A stretch of 64,000 nucleotides of DNA, from contig NZ_AKJE01000076.1 of NCBI RefSeq assembly GCF_000282495.1, positions 186,001 through 250,000 on the forward strand, written 5' to 3'. Every line of letters begins with the position of its first letter. Positions within the stretch are counted from its first letter, which is position 1. The DNA comes from Pseudomonas sp. GM79 (GTDB lineage Bacteria; Pseudomonadota; Gammaproteobacteria; Pseudomonadales; Pseudomonadaceae). Positions 25,232 to 33,571 of this stretch are shown here, one piece after another. The position numbers were made by a program, and so were the translations under genes. The notes below the pieces were generated by a model that did not search any database, was not told the DNA's origin, and saw nothing but the letters and a program-made list of their open reading frames with translations.

Positions 25232-25262
25232 ACCACCCCAGCCATCGCTCACATCACAGTTC

Positions 25263-25275
25263 GTTACGATATAAC
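25263..25275. promoter_or_regulatory. candidate degenerate Zur site upstream of the SPFH/ATPase operon
   Basis: GTTACGATATAAC, matching 11 of 13 positions of the core GTTATA-N-TATAAC found perfect at 7790 and 9508. It lies about 32 bases before the ATG at 25231. The outer flanks (TTC...GAA) are also symmetric. The two mismatches are both in the left arm, so binding is uncertain. Confidence 0.5.
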
Positions 25276-25371
25276 GAAAGTGGTGAAATATTCGTCGTAA
25301 ATCGCTCTATCTAAAAGCGCCGGACCTGTCGCCAAGCTGAAGCCTTGACCGAAATGGCTCGAAACGCACAT

Positions 25372-25385
25372 ATTACGTTCGTAAT
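25372..25385. promoter_or_regulatory. inverted repeat in the lpdA upstream region
   Basis: ATTACG-TT-CGTAAT, two perfect 6-base arms with a 2-base spacer, 55 bases before the lpdA ATG. An AT-rich stretch (AATTTTTATCC) follows. The spacing suits an operator near a promoter, but I cannot name the regulator. Confidence 0.4.
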
Positions 25386-25439
25386 TTTTATCCGAGACTA
25401 CGTTTATCGATCCTGCCCTCTTTCATCAGGAGTACCACC

Positions 25440-26840
25440 ATGAGCACCTATGACGTCGTGATTCTGGGCGCAGGCCCCGGCGGTTATAACGCAGCGATCC
25501 GCGCCGGCCAGCTGGGTCTGAAAGCAGCCTGCGTGGAAGGCCGCGCCACTCTTGGCGGGACGTGCCTGAATGTCGGCTGCATGCCATCCAAGGCGCTGCT
25601 GCATGCCTCCGAACTCTACGACGCGGCCATGGGGGCGGAATTTGCCAACCTGGGGATTGAGGTCAAACCTGTCCTCAACCTTGCTCAAATGATGAAACAG
25701 AAAGATGAAAGCGTGACCGGGCTGACCAAAGGCATCGAGTTTCTGTTTCGCAAAAACAAAGTCGACTGGATCAAGGGCTGGGGCCACATCGACGGGCCGG
25801 GCAGCGTCACGGTGACCGACAGCCAGGGTGGCAAGACCCAGCTGACAGCCAAGGACATCGTCATAGCCACCGGTTCCGAACCCACTCCCCTGCCCGGCGT
25901 GGACATCGATAACAAACGCATCCTCGACTCCACGGGCGCGCTGTCGCTGAGCGAAGTGCCGAAGCACTTGGTGGTGATCGGTGCCGGAGTGATCGGCCTG
26001 GAGCTGGGCTCGGTATGGCGACGCTTGGGTGCTCAGGTGACGGTGGTCGAATTTCTCGACCGGATCTGTCCCGGTGTGGATGGCGAAGCGGGCAAGGCCC
26101 TTCAGCGCTCATTGAGCAAGCAAGGCATCCGCTTCAAGTTGAGTTCGAAAGTCACCAGCGCCACGACATCGGCGAGCGGTGTTCAGCTCAGCGTCGAGCC
26201 GGCCGAGGGTGGCACCGCCGAGTTGCTTGAAGCCGATTACGTGTTGGTGGCCATTGGTCGGCGCCCTTACACCCAAGGCCTGGGGCTGGAAAACGTCGGT
26301 CTCGCCACGGACAAACGCGGCATGCTCGCCAATAAGGGCCACCGCACCGAGGCCGCTGGCGTCTGGGTGATCGGTGATGTCACGTCTGGGCCGATGCTCG
26401 CCCACAAGGCCGAAGACGAAGCCATGGCCTGCATCGAGCAAATCGTCGGCAAGGCCGGCGAGGTCAATTACGACCTGATTCCCAGCGTGATCTACACCAA
26501 ACCGGAGCTGGCCAGCGTCGGCAAGACCGAAGAACAGCTGAAGGCCGAAGGTCGCGCCTATAAGGTCGGCAAGTTTCCCTTCACGGCCAACAGCCGGGCG
26601 AAGATCAATCACGAAACCGAAGGCTTCGCCAAAGTATTGGCCGATGAGCGCACCGACGAAGTCCTCGGCGTGCACCTTGTGGGCCCCAGCGTCAGTGAAA
26701 TGATTGGCGAATATTGCGTAGCCATGGAGTTCAGCGCCTCGGCTGAAGACATCGCCCTGACCTGTCATCCACACCCGACCCGCTCCGAGGCATTGCGTCA
26801 GGCGGCAATGGATGTGGAGGGGATGGCGACGCAGATGTAG
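25440..26840 (+). CDS. lpdA: dihydrolipoyl dehydrogenase
   Basis: FAD-dependent E3 component that reoxidises dihydrolipoamide with NAD+ in 2-oxoacid dehydrogenase or glycine cleavage complexes. The 466-residue protein has the FAD motif GAGPGGYNAAIRA (residues 10-22), the redox disulfide in GGTCLNVGCMPSK, the NAD motif GAGVIGLELGSVWRRLG (about residue 182), the second FAD motif GVWVIGDVTSGPMLAHKAED and the catalytic His-Glu pair in CHPHPTRSEALR near the C-terminus. Shine-Dalgarno AGGAG lies 8-12 bases upstream. The gene stands alone, away from any E1/E2 genes, like the free-standing lpd3 of P. aeruginosa as I recall it, so its complex is not known. Divergent from the SPFH operon. Confidence 0.95.
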   Translation: MSTYDVVILGAGPGGYNAAIRAGQLGLKAACVEGRATLGGTCLNVGCMPSKALLHASELYDAAMGAEFANLGIEVKPVLNLAQMMKQKDESVTGLTKGIEFLFRKNKVDWIKGWGHIDGPGSVTVTDSQGGKTQLTAKDIVIATGSEPTPLPGVDIDNKRILDSTGALSLSEVPKHLVVIGAGVIGLELGSVWRRLGAQVTVVEFLDRICPGVDGEAGKALQRSLSKQGIRFKLSSKVTSATTSASGVQLSVEPAEGGTAELLEADYVLVAIGRRPYTQGLGLENVGLATDKRGMLANKGHRTEAAGVWVIGDVTSGPMLAHKAEDEAMACIEQIVGKAGEVNYDLIPSVIYTKPELASVGKTEEQLKAEGRAYKVGKFPFTANSRAKINHETEGFAKVLADERTDEVLGVHLVGPSVSEMIGEYCVAMEFSASAEDIALTCHPHPTRSEALRQAAMDVEGMATQM

Positions 26841-26873
26841 GGCCGATGATTTTGCGCTGACTGAACTGGCGCT

Positions 26874-26948
26874 TTCGCGAGCAAGCCCGCTCCCACACTG
26901 GTTCTGTGAACACCACAGATCAAATGTGGGAGCGGGCTTGCTCGCGAA
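26874..26948. repeat. REP pair (inverted), fluorescens type
   Basis: Units 26874-26896 and 26926-26948, exact reverse complements with a 29-base spacer, between the convergent stops of lpdA and the Lrp-family gene. Confidence 0.9.
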
Positions 26949-26962
26949 TGGGGCGATGCGAT

Positions 26963-27436
26963 CTAAAGCGGCAAATGCCCCAACGGCAACGCCCCCGGGG
27001 TCTTCACCGTGTGAATCGCAAAGTTGCTGCGAATGTCGCTCACACCCGGCAATTTCAGCAATCGCCCGGTGAGAAAACGGTCATAGGCGCGCAAATCCGG
27101 CACCACCACCTGCAGCAGAAAATCCGATTCCCCTGACACCAGGAACGCCGAAATCACCTCGGGCAATGCCGTCACGGCCAGGCGAAAGGCTTCGGCCTGT
27201 TCATCGTTGTGTCGTTCAACTTTGACCCCGACAAACACCGTCAGCCCAAGGCCCACTTCATCTCGATCCAGATTGGCCTGATAGCCGCGAATCACGCCCG
27301 CCTCTTCCAGCATCCGTACCCGACGCAAACAAGGCGAGGCGGACAAACCGATTTCGTCAGCCAATTGCACGTTGCTCAGGCGACCGTCCCGTTGCAGCGC
27401 GGCGAGAATCTTGCGGTCGTAGGCGTCCAGTTTCAT
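26963..27436 (-). CDS. Lrp/AsnC family transcriptional regulator
   Basis: A 157-residue feast/famine regulator: an N-terminal winged helix-turn-helix (LDAYDRKILAALQRDGRLSN; LADEIGLSASPCLRRVRMLE) and a C-terminal RAM ligand-binding domain (VFVGVKVERHNDEQAEAFRL; VSGESDFLLQVVVPDLRAYD). Length and motifs are typical. It is divergent from a LysE-type exporter, a standard arrangement in which an Lrp-family activator senses an amino acid and switches on its exporter. Its ligand is unknown. Confidence 0.92.
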   Translation of the reverse strand: MKLDAYDRKILAALQRDGRLSNVQLADEIGLSASPCLRRVRMLEEAGVIRGYQANLDRDEVGLGLTVFVGVKVERHNDEQAEAFRLAVTALPEVISAFLVSGESDFLLQVVVPDLRAYDRFLTGRLLKLPGVSDIRSNFAIHTVKTPGALPLGHLPL

Positions 27437-27472
27437 GGTTTGGCAGATCCCGATGGTTCATTCATCACAAAA

Positions 27473-27487
27473 TGGCAGGTTATGCCA
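27473..27487. promoter_or_regulatory. short inverted repeat between the lrp-type and lysE-type genes
   Basis: TGGCA-GGTTA-TGCCA, 5-base arms, in the 145-base divergent gap. A plausible operator half of an Lrp-family site, but short enough to occur by chance. Confidence 0.3.
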
Positions 27488-27581
27488 AATATAGAAGCTT
27501 TAGAAGCTGACTACGCAACCACCTGCCCTGCTCTTCAGCCATAGACTGACCTCACCAAATCGACAACGAATGGGGTGCAAC

Positions 27582-28211
27582 ATGGCAGGACTCTGGCTGT
27601 TTTTCATGGCATTGGCGGTGGTGTACCTGTTGCCGGGCCCGGACATGATTCTGCTGTTGCAAACCGGCGCGCGTCAGGGCAAAGGCGCGGCGCTGGCCAC
27701 GGCGTTGGGGCTGGGCATAGCGCGTGGTTGTCATGTGGCCTTGGCTGCGTTGGGTTTGGCAGCGCTGTTCAAGACGGCACCCTGGACCTTCGACGTGGTG
27801 CGCCTGGTCGGGGCCGCGTACCTGCTGTGGATCGGCATTCAGTGCCTGCGCACCACGATGCTGCCGAGCTTGAACAGTGCAGGTTCCACGACTGAAAAAT
27901 CGCATTGGCGCGAGGCGATCCAACGCGGTTTGCTGACCAATCTGCTCAACCCCAAGGCGCTGCTGTTCTGCTCGGTGCTGTTGCCGCAGTTCATCGAACC
28001 TCACGCCGGGCCAGTGCTCGCGCAATTTGCAACACTGGGCGCGATGCTGGTCGGTGTCGGGTTGTTGTTCGACAGTGCCTACGCACTGGTCGGCGCCGCA
28101 CTGGGCCGCTGGCTGCAACGCAGTCCATCGGCCCAGCGGGTGCAACAGTGGTTGTTCGGTAGCCTGCTGATCGGCTTCGCGGTGCGGCTGACCTTTGTGC
28201 AGCAAGCGTGA
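27582..28211 (+). CDS. LysE/RhtB family amino acid exporter
   Basis: A 209-residue inner-membrane exporter with about six hydrophobic segments. LWLFFMALAVVYLLPGPDMI with the PGPD motif, then LGLGIARGCHVALAALGLAA and VRLVGAAYLLWIGIQCLR, is the family pattern; QRGLLTNLLNPKALLFCSVL is the conserved loop before segment four. The ATG at 27582 has GGGGTG upstream; an ATG at 27570 is in frame but unsupported. Paired with the divergent Lrp-family regulator. The exported amino acid is not known. Convergent with the next gene after only a base. Confidence 0.9.
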   Translation: MAGLWLFFMALAVVYLLPGPDMILLLQTGARQGKGAALATALGLGIARGCHVALAALGLAALFKTAPWTFDVVRLVGAAYLLWIGIQCLRTTMLPSLNSAGSTTEKSHWREAIQRGLLTNLLNPKALLFCSVLLPQFIEPHAGPVLAQFATLGAMLVGVGLLFDSAYALVGAALGRWLQRSPSAQRVQQWLFGSLLIGFAVRLTFVQQA

Positions 28212-30347
28212 TTACTGTCGCGCCTTGCGCTGGCGTCGATTGATCAGCACCAGCGCTACCGCTGTAAACACCACAACACCGCCCGTTTGCAGCCATTTTT
28301 TATAAGGTCGCAATGCCGAGCGGACCGGACTCAATGCCTGGCTTACGTAACGTTTGTCCGCATTCTGGAAGTCTGGATAAGGACAATGGTGGCCGAAGTT
28401 CACCGCCCAATCCACGTACGGACCTTCTTTCACATACCGTTGGTAGAAGGCACTTTCTTCTTCAAGGCTGGTGTTCCACCCCGCCGCCGCACACAACACC
28501 GCCGCAAAAGCCTGGCTGGTATGAGGCAGATTATCGGCAGCACGACTGGCCAAAGCCGTTGCGACATAACGATAGTGATAGCGCTCATCGGGTTGAGCGG
28601 CGCTGGCTTGCTGACGCACGACCTCATCTTCAGCCACTAACGGGCCGACCTTTAGCTCACGGCTCTCAAGGCTGTAATTACCACCGAACGTGGCGTAATC
28701 CGGCGCCATTTCGTAGCCGAGAAGCTCCATGCCCCATTGGCGTGTCGTCCACGCGGCATTGAACAACGCCGCGGCACGTTTGGTCGGCCACCAGGCAGCG
28801 TCCGCCTCCTGACGCAATTGCCCATACGCTTTGGCCTTGTTCTGCAGATCGACGTTGTCGAAGTAAGCCGGCGCTTCGTCATAACGCCCTTCACGCAACA
28901 GGCGCCGCCCGAGCAAATTGCGCAGGTTCGCGGCTACCGGCAACGGCACATAATTGTCGCGATCCTGTTGGCTGAGAGCCGGCGGTGCAGGCACCTGAGT
29001 GTCGACGTACTGCTTGAGTTCATCGAGGGTCAGCACTCGCTCGGCAACGGTGGCCGCGTCGTACCAGTAAATGCTTTGGCTGCGATAGAGCTGATCAAAG
29101 GCTTGCAGATAATCCCCGCGTTGCAGGGCAAGGATCGCGCTTTCGCCGTCGACCCGGCACTTGGGCTGCACTGTTTCGTAATCCCAATCCGGGGTCCGTC
29201 GTTCACCCCAAGACTCGTTCTGCGGGAAGGCCTGGGCGGCCTTGGCGTAGGCCGCAGCGGCAGCGCCTTTGTCGCCATCACGCAACGCCAGTTTCGCCCG
29301 CAGCCACCACGCGAGGCCGCCGTCACCGGCCTGTTCGAGGAAGGCTTTGGCACTGGCGTAATCGCCCTGCTGATAGTTCATCGCCGCCAGGCGATCCGCG
29401 TTATCCAGGCTGCCGCGGGTGCTGTTTTGCAGCAGCTTGATCAGTTTCTGTTCGCTTGGCGGCTGATCACCAAATGACCAGCCGAGTCGACTGATCAACG
29501 ACGCCGTCACCAGTTGCTGCACCGCTTTGCCCTTGAGCAACACGGCCAGTTGATCGTCGGGCATTACCATCAGATCGGCCATCAACAACTTCAACGAGCT
29601 GTAGCCCACCGCCGAACCGTGGAGGTTCTGCGTCGCATAAAGTTCGATGGCGCTGTCCCAATCGCCAGCGGTGCGGGCCACTCGCGCTTCTTCGCCGAGG
29701 CTGGCAACACCCAGTTCCAGCGGGTCGCTGAAGCCGTCGATACTCAGCTGACGAGTTTGCTCGAAAGCCTTTCGGGATTGAGCCAACAGGTCGGGACCTG
29801 CGCCCGCCTCTGAACTCATGGCAAACAGTGTCCGCCCCAACGAGTAAGCCGCCCAGGTACTGCGCAACGCGCGTTGATCCGCCGGCAGCGCCAGCACTTT
29901 CTGAAAATATTCAGCGGCCAAACCATGGTCACCCGCGTTGAACGCCACCGCGCCCGCCAGATAGAACATGTGTTCGGCCGGCAGGCTCGCGCCTTGCTCT
30001 TCAACCTGACGGGCATCGGTCAGGCTGCGCAGCTGTTGCACCAGCGCTTGCTGCTCAGGCGTCAGACCGGCCTGTTCGGCGGTGTTGCGCTGACCCGCGT
30101 AATCCGGCGCATCGCCGTAACCGTCCCCCGGAATATTGGTGGCAGCCGTGACATTTTTCAGTCCCGCGATGGCATGCCCGAGGCGACTGATCTCAAAGTT
30201 GAAGTTGCCTTCCGGCAGTTCCGCCAGCGACTGGCCACGGTTGTCCAGCAGGCGCATGGGGAAGTCCGGCCCGCAGGCCAACGCTGAACCCAACGGCAGG
30301 CTGAGGCTCAGGCAAAGCACATGACGGGGCCAGTTACGGGTGAACAT
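28212..30347 (-). CDS. large secreted TPR-like protein with a C-terminal membrane anchor, function unknown
   Basis: A 711-residue protein starting at the ATG at 30347 behind a perfect AAGGAGG. A signal peptide (HVLCLSLSLPLGSALA) precedes CGPDFPMRLLDNRGQSLAEL; the Cys directly after the cleavage site could be a lipidation site. The body is helical with degenerate TPR-like repeats, e.g. AGDHGLAAEYFQKVLALPAD, NYQQGDYASAKAFLEQAGDG and KLALRDGDKGAAAAAYAKAA. The C-terminus has one hydrophobic segment (GGVVVFTAVALVLINRR) and a basic end. So it is probably envelope-bound and facing the periplasm. It overlaps the upstream DUF3142 lipoprotein gene by 14 bases and is likely co-transcribed and co-functional with it. 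I do not recognise a characterised homologue. Confidence 0.75.
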   Translation of the reverse strand: MFTRNWPRHVLCLSLSLPLGSALACGPDFPMRLLDNRGQSLAELPEGNFNFEISRLGHAIAGLKNVTAATNIPGDGYGDAPDYAGQRNTAEQAGLTPEQQALVQQLRSLTDARQVEEQGASLPAEHMFYLAGAVAFNAGDHGLAAEYFQKVLALPADQRALRSTWAAYSLGRTLFAMSSEAGAGPDLLAQSRKAFEQTRQLSIDGFSDPLELGVASLGEEARVARTAGDWDSAIELYATQNLHGSAVGYSSLKLLMADLMVMPDDQLAVLLKGKAVQQLVTASLISRLGWSFGDQPPSEQKLIKLLQNSTRGSLDNADRLAAMNYQQGDYASAKAFLEQAGDGGLAWWLRAKLALRDGDKGAAAAAYAKAAQAFPQNESWGERRTPDWDYETVQPKCRVDGESAILALQRGDYLQAFDQLYRSQSIYWYDAATVAERVLTLDELKQYVDTQVPAPPALSQQDRDNYVPLPVAANLRNLLGRRLLREGRYDEAPAYFDNVDLQNKAKAYGQLRQEADAAWWPTKRAAALFNAAWTTRQWGMELLGYEMAPDYATFGGNYSLESRELKVGPLVAEDEVVRQQASAAQPDERYHYRYVATALASRAADNLPHTSQAFAAVLCAAAGWNTSLEEESAFYQRYVKEGPYVDWAVNFGHHCPYPDFQNADKRYVSQALSPVRSALRPYKKWLQTGGVVVFTAVALVLINRRQRKARQ

Positions 30348-31527
30348 TCGAACCTCCTTGATCAATAGTTGCGCAGCGTGCCCAACCGATGGCGCGCTGC
30401 CCGCCGGCCGGGATTCGACCCTCGCGCAGGCGGGTGAAGGTAAGCAGATCCGGGCGCTGTTGCAACGCATAACCGGCCAATGCATCGGCGCCATCGCAGC
30501 CCTGCACCGCCAGAGTCAGGCGTTCGGGCCAGGCGCTGTCGAGGTTGCCTTGGTTGCTGACGCTGATGTCGTAGAGGCCGTCCTGCGCCGAGAGCTTCAG
30601 CCCCACGCGGCTGTCGAGCATATCGCCACGCGCCACAGCGATTAGCGTCGTCAGGCTCCAGGCCCTGCGATCATTGGCCAGCGGCAGGCGAAACCAGATC
30701 AGTCCGGCCAAATGAGCCGGTGGATCGGCGCGCAACTCGGTGCCGAGTTTGCTCAGTTGCAGCGGATCCGCCAGTAACTCCCGGCGTTTGCCGCCCCGCT
30801 CGATGGGCACTTCGCTTTCCACGACCGGCGCGCCACTGGCCCCTGGCAACAACGCCACGCCATAAGCCGGCAGCGCCAGATAAAATGGTTTCGAGGTGAT
30901 ACGGCTCCAGGCCTTGGCCCATTGCCGGGCCTGATCCGGGTCGAACAGCCCACGCCGTGGATCGCTCACCGCGTGCACCTGCAATACGCTGCTGTCGACC
31001 GTCGCCAGCAGCGCCGGCAATTCGGGGCTGTCGAGCCAGGCCGGCAACGCGGTGATGCTCAGTGGCAAGGAGGCCGGCAGAACCGCGCGTAAATGCGTGA
31101 GGAATTCGCGGTAGGCCGGTAGCCGAGCGTTGCCCGCATCGTGGTCGATTTCCACGCCGGAGAGGATCAGCCCCTGCCCTTGCCAATCGCTGAGCACCTG
31201 CTGGATGTGCGCCGTGACCTCGTCCTGATCCAGCCCCTTGAGCTGGCCATCCAGACGAATCACCGCAATCAGCGGTCGACCATCACGCTTGAGCAGCGCC
31301 GGATCGATCCGCGCCCGGCTCCAGCCGGCCTGCGGAAACGCCTGCAAGGCCAGTACGCGCAAGGTCGAGAAATCGGCGCGGCTGTCGCGCAGCGCGGCGT
31401 CATGGGCCGACGTCCATTGGCGTTGCCAGACGTAGAGTTGCTGATCGAGCGACGGCGCGTCCTGTTGCTCGCAACCATTGAGCAACACCGCTGCCAGCAA
31501 AACGATCAAGCGTGTGAAAAAAGCCAT
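30334..31527 (-). CDS. DUF3142 domain lipoprotein
   Basis: A 397-residue protein with a lipoprotein signal peptide: LIVLLAAVLLNGCEQQ, lipobox LNGC. The body contains AVIRLDGQLKGLDQDEVTAH and LILSGVEIDHDAGNARLPAY, a TIM-barrel-like, glycoside-hydrolase-like region that I match to DUF3142, with possible catalytic acids in EIDHD. The C-terminal part is beta-rich. First gene of a two-gene leftward operon with the TPR-like protein, whose start it overlaps. A role on an extracytoplasmic polysaccharide is suggested by the fold and by the neighbouring polysaccharide locus, but is not shown. Confidence 0.75.
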   Translation of the reverse strand: MAFFTRLIVLLAAVLLNGCEQQDAPSLDQQLYVWQRQWTSAHDAALRDSRADFSTLRVLALQAFPQAGWSRARIDPALLKRDGRPLIAVIRLDGQLKGLDQDEVTAHIQQVLSDWQGQGLILSGVEIDHDAGNARLPAYREFLTHLRAVLPASLPLSITALPAWLDSPELPALLATVDSSVLQVHAVSDPRRGLFDPDQARQWAKAWSRITSKPFYLALPAYGVALLPGASGAPVVESEVPIERGGKRRELLADPLQLSKLGTELRADPPAHLAGLIWFRLPLANDRRAWSLTTLIAVARGDMLDSRVGLKLSAQDGLYDISVSNQGNLDSAWPERLTLAVQGCDGADALAGYALQQRPDLLTFTRLREGRIPAGGQRAIGWARCATIDQGGSNVHP

Positions 31528-31549
31528 GAAAAACCTTATCCCTGAAATA

Positions 31550-31576
31550 CAAAAAGGGCCTCCGAAGGCCCTTTGT
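31550..31576 (-). terminator. intrinsic terminator of the leftward polysaccharide-modification operon
   Basis: AAAGGGCC (31553-31560), loop TCCGAA, GGCCCTTT (31567-31574). Read leftward it is followed by a T run (CTTTTTGTATTT). It lies 17 bases beyond the methyltransferase stop. Confidence 0.85.
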
Positions 31577-31592
31577 CGCTCTGCTCATTACC

Positions 31593-32429
31593 CTACTCAG
31601 CCATTGGCTTGCGGGCAATGATCACCTGACTTTTCGCCACCACCGCATCCAGCGCCTGTTTAATCTGCGCCCCCCGTGGCGAGGACAGAACGGCTTGCCA
31701 GGTTTCGGCCCAATGGTTGAGCAACGGATGGTCAGCGTTGCTGAGATCAACCTTGGCCTCCCAGAACAACAGCATCCACATCGACCAATAGAACCCGTAC
31801 TGGCTGTGGCTGATGACTTCCAGGCCGGCGTCGCTGACCATCGCCTTGAACTGCTCTTCGCTGATGATGCGAATGTGGTTGGGCTTCTGGAAATACTCCG
31901 GCGCGGCGATGTCTTTTTGCAGGTCTTCGGAACTGGGGTGCGGAACACTGAGCAAATACAGCGCCCCGGGCTTGCCGACCCGCACCAGTTCGGCGAGGAA
32001 CTGTGCCGGATTGTCGACGTGCTCGATAACTTCGGTGGACACCACCCGGGTCGCGGTCGCGTCGGCAATCGGCAGCGGATTGCAGTCCGTGACGTGGCAC
32101 TCGACGCCCCGCGCCGGCGTGTCGCTCAGGCGCTGACGAGTCGCTTCGACCTTGGCGGCGTCGATGTCGGCAATGATGATCTTCGCCCCGCGCATGCCGC
32201 AGAAATGCACGTTGCCCCCGTCACCGCAGCCCACATCCAGCAACGTGTCCTCGGGGCTGACCGGGAAACCGGTGAACAGCTCGTTAGTTTGCTGGTTGAA
32301 CCAGCCGCTTAGCGTCGCGTCGTGCAAACCGAGCATGAACGGGTCGACTTTGTCCGGGACCGACGGTTCTGGCGTCAGCGGCTGCGCAGCAGCGGAGCTG
32401 CCTGTGAGTTTCTTCAAAAGGCTCAGCAT
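31593..32429 (-). CDS. class I SAM-dependent methyltransferase, last gene of the polysaccharide-modification operon
   Basis: A 278-residue methyltransferase. The SAM-binding motif is DTLLDVGCGDGGNVHFCG (about residues 61-78), with IIIADIDAAKVEATRQRL as the acidic strand end and VVSTEVIEHVDNPAQFLAEL as motif II. It is a paralogue of the C-terminal domain of the 33568-35748 protein: both share EHVD-P-QFMAEL/LAEL, a PNHI-I-S-E/R-F stretch, a Gly-Phe-aromatic segment and the identical end KSQVIIARKP. It overlaps the acyltransferase gene by 7 bases. It corresponds in position to PA5459 next to the P. aeruginosa common-antigen genes, as I recall. Likely methylates a sugar of the D-rhamnan or its cap. 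Confidence 0.88.
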   Translation of the reverse strand: MLSLLKKLTGSSAAAQPLTPEPSVPDKVDPFMLGLHDATLSGWFNQQTNELFTGFPVSPEDTLLDVGCGDGGNVHFCGMRGAKIIIADIDAAKVEATRQRLSDTPARGVECHVTDCNPLPIADATATRVVSTEVIEHVDNPAQFLAELVRVGKPGALYLLSVPHPSSEDLQKDIAAPEYFQKPNHIRIISEEQFKAMVSDAGLEVISHSQYGFYWSMWMLLFWEAKVDLSNADHPLLNHWAETWQAVLSSPRGAQIKQALDAVVAKSQVIIARKPMAE

Positions 32430-33571
32430 GAGGTAGCTCCAGAGGATGGGATGGCGGTTCGGGACGCGCCCAAACGTTGCACCAGCGAGGCGCCGCGATT
32501 ACGCAGGGGCATTTCAATGAAGCGGTAGTTGAATTCACTCAATAGGACGATCAGCCCGCAAGCGATCAGCAACATCAGGATCGGCTGGCCGGCCGGGCTG
32601 GGCAGACCGAGCGCCTGCAAGCGAAAGGTGAATTCGCGCACCATAAAGTAGGCCGGGATGTGGATCAGGTAAATCCCGTAGGAGCGGCTGCCGACCCAAG
32701 TCATCAGATTTTTCAGCCATCCACGGGGTATCAGGTAATCACGGTTGTAGGACGCTACCCAAACCAGCACCGCACTGAACACCGCAATCACGCCGACACG
32801 GTAATGGGTAGGCTGAAATCGATCGGTCGCCAGCATACTCAGCAGCGCGACAATGACCGCCAACACCGAAACGCCAACCAACGGCCGACGCAAGAACGTC
32901 GGTTCCCAGCGCCTGTATCCAGGTTGCACACTCCACATCGCCAACAACACGCCGAGGGCCAGTGCATCGGTTCGCACCACCATCAGCATCGGCGTGCGCG
33001 ACGTTAATAACTGCACCGCCACCAGCGCCAGCAGCGCCCAAGCCAGGTACTTGCGGCAGAGCAGAATCATCAACGGAAACAATAGGTAGAACTGCTCCTC
33101 CAGAGACAGGCTCCAATAGACGAAACTGGCACCGTATTCGTAATGGAGGAAGCTGTCGGCGAAACGGAAATTAGCGTATTGCGCCAGCCCGGCCAGGGTG
33201 GCCTGCACATTGGCATGGAGCGAACCGAAGGCGCCGGAGCGGTTGAGAAATACACAGGCCAGCAGCGTCAACGTCAACCACAACCACGCTGAAGGCAACA
33301 AACGAAAAGCTCGGCGCAGCCAGAAATTGCGAATCTGCTGCCAGTAGTCCTGGCGTGTACGGCAGCCTTGCAACGCCGGTATCAGACTGCGTGCGATGAC
33401 GAATCCGGAGATGGCAAAAAACAGATCGACGCCCCACCACAATTGCCCATAGACACTGATGGTCTGCAGCAGTGGCGACGTAAACAAGTTGATTTGCAGG
33501 TGCTGGAACAACACACCGAGTACCGCAATGCCCCGCAACAACTCGATATCCATGATCCGCTTGCTGCTCAT
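32423..33571 (-). CDS. acyltransferase family 3 (OafA/YrhL-like) membrane protein
   Basis: A 382-residue integral membrane acyltransferase with about ten hydrophobic segments that would transfer an acetyl group to a sugar. The start MDIELLRGIAVLGVLFQHLQ has the conserved RG...H, LWWGVDLFFAISGFVIARSL is the second signature and LSLEEQFYLLFPLMILLCRK the third; the C-terminus RFIEMPLRN matches the family end. It overlaps the fusion gene upstream by 4 bases and the methyltransferase downstream by 7. By position it corresponds to PA5458. It probably O-acetylates the A-band polysaccharide or its cap. Confidence 0.9.
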   Translation of the reverse strand: MSSKRIMDIELLRGIAVLGVLFQHLQINLFTSPLLQTISVYGQLWWGVDLFFAISGFVIARSLIPALQGCRTRQDYWQQIRNFWLRRAFRLLPSAWLWLTLTLLACVFLNRSGAFGSLHANVQATLAGLAQYANFRFADSFLHYEYGASFVYWSLSLEEQFYLLFPLMILLCRKYLAWALLALVAVQLLTSRTPMLMVVRTDALALGVLLAMWSVQPGYRRWEPTFLRRPLVGVSVLAVIVALLSMLATDRFQPTHYRVGVIAVFSAVLVWVASYNRDYLIPRGWLKNLMTWVGSRSYGIYLIHIPAYFMVREFTFRLQALGLPSPAGQPILMLLIACGLIVLLSEFNYRFIEMPLRNRGASLVQRLGASRTAIPSSGATSC

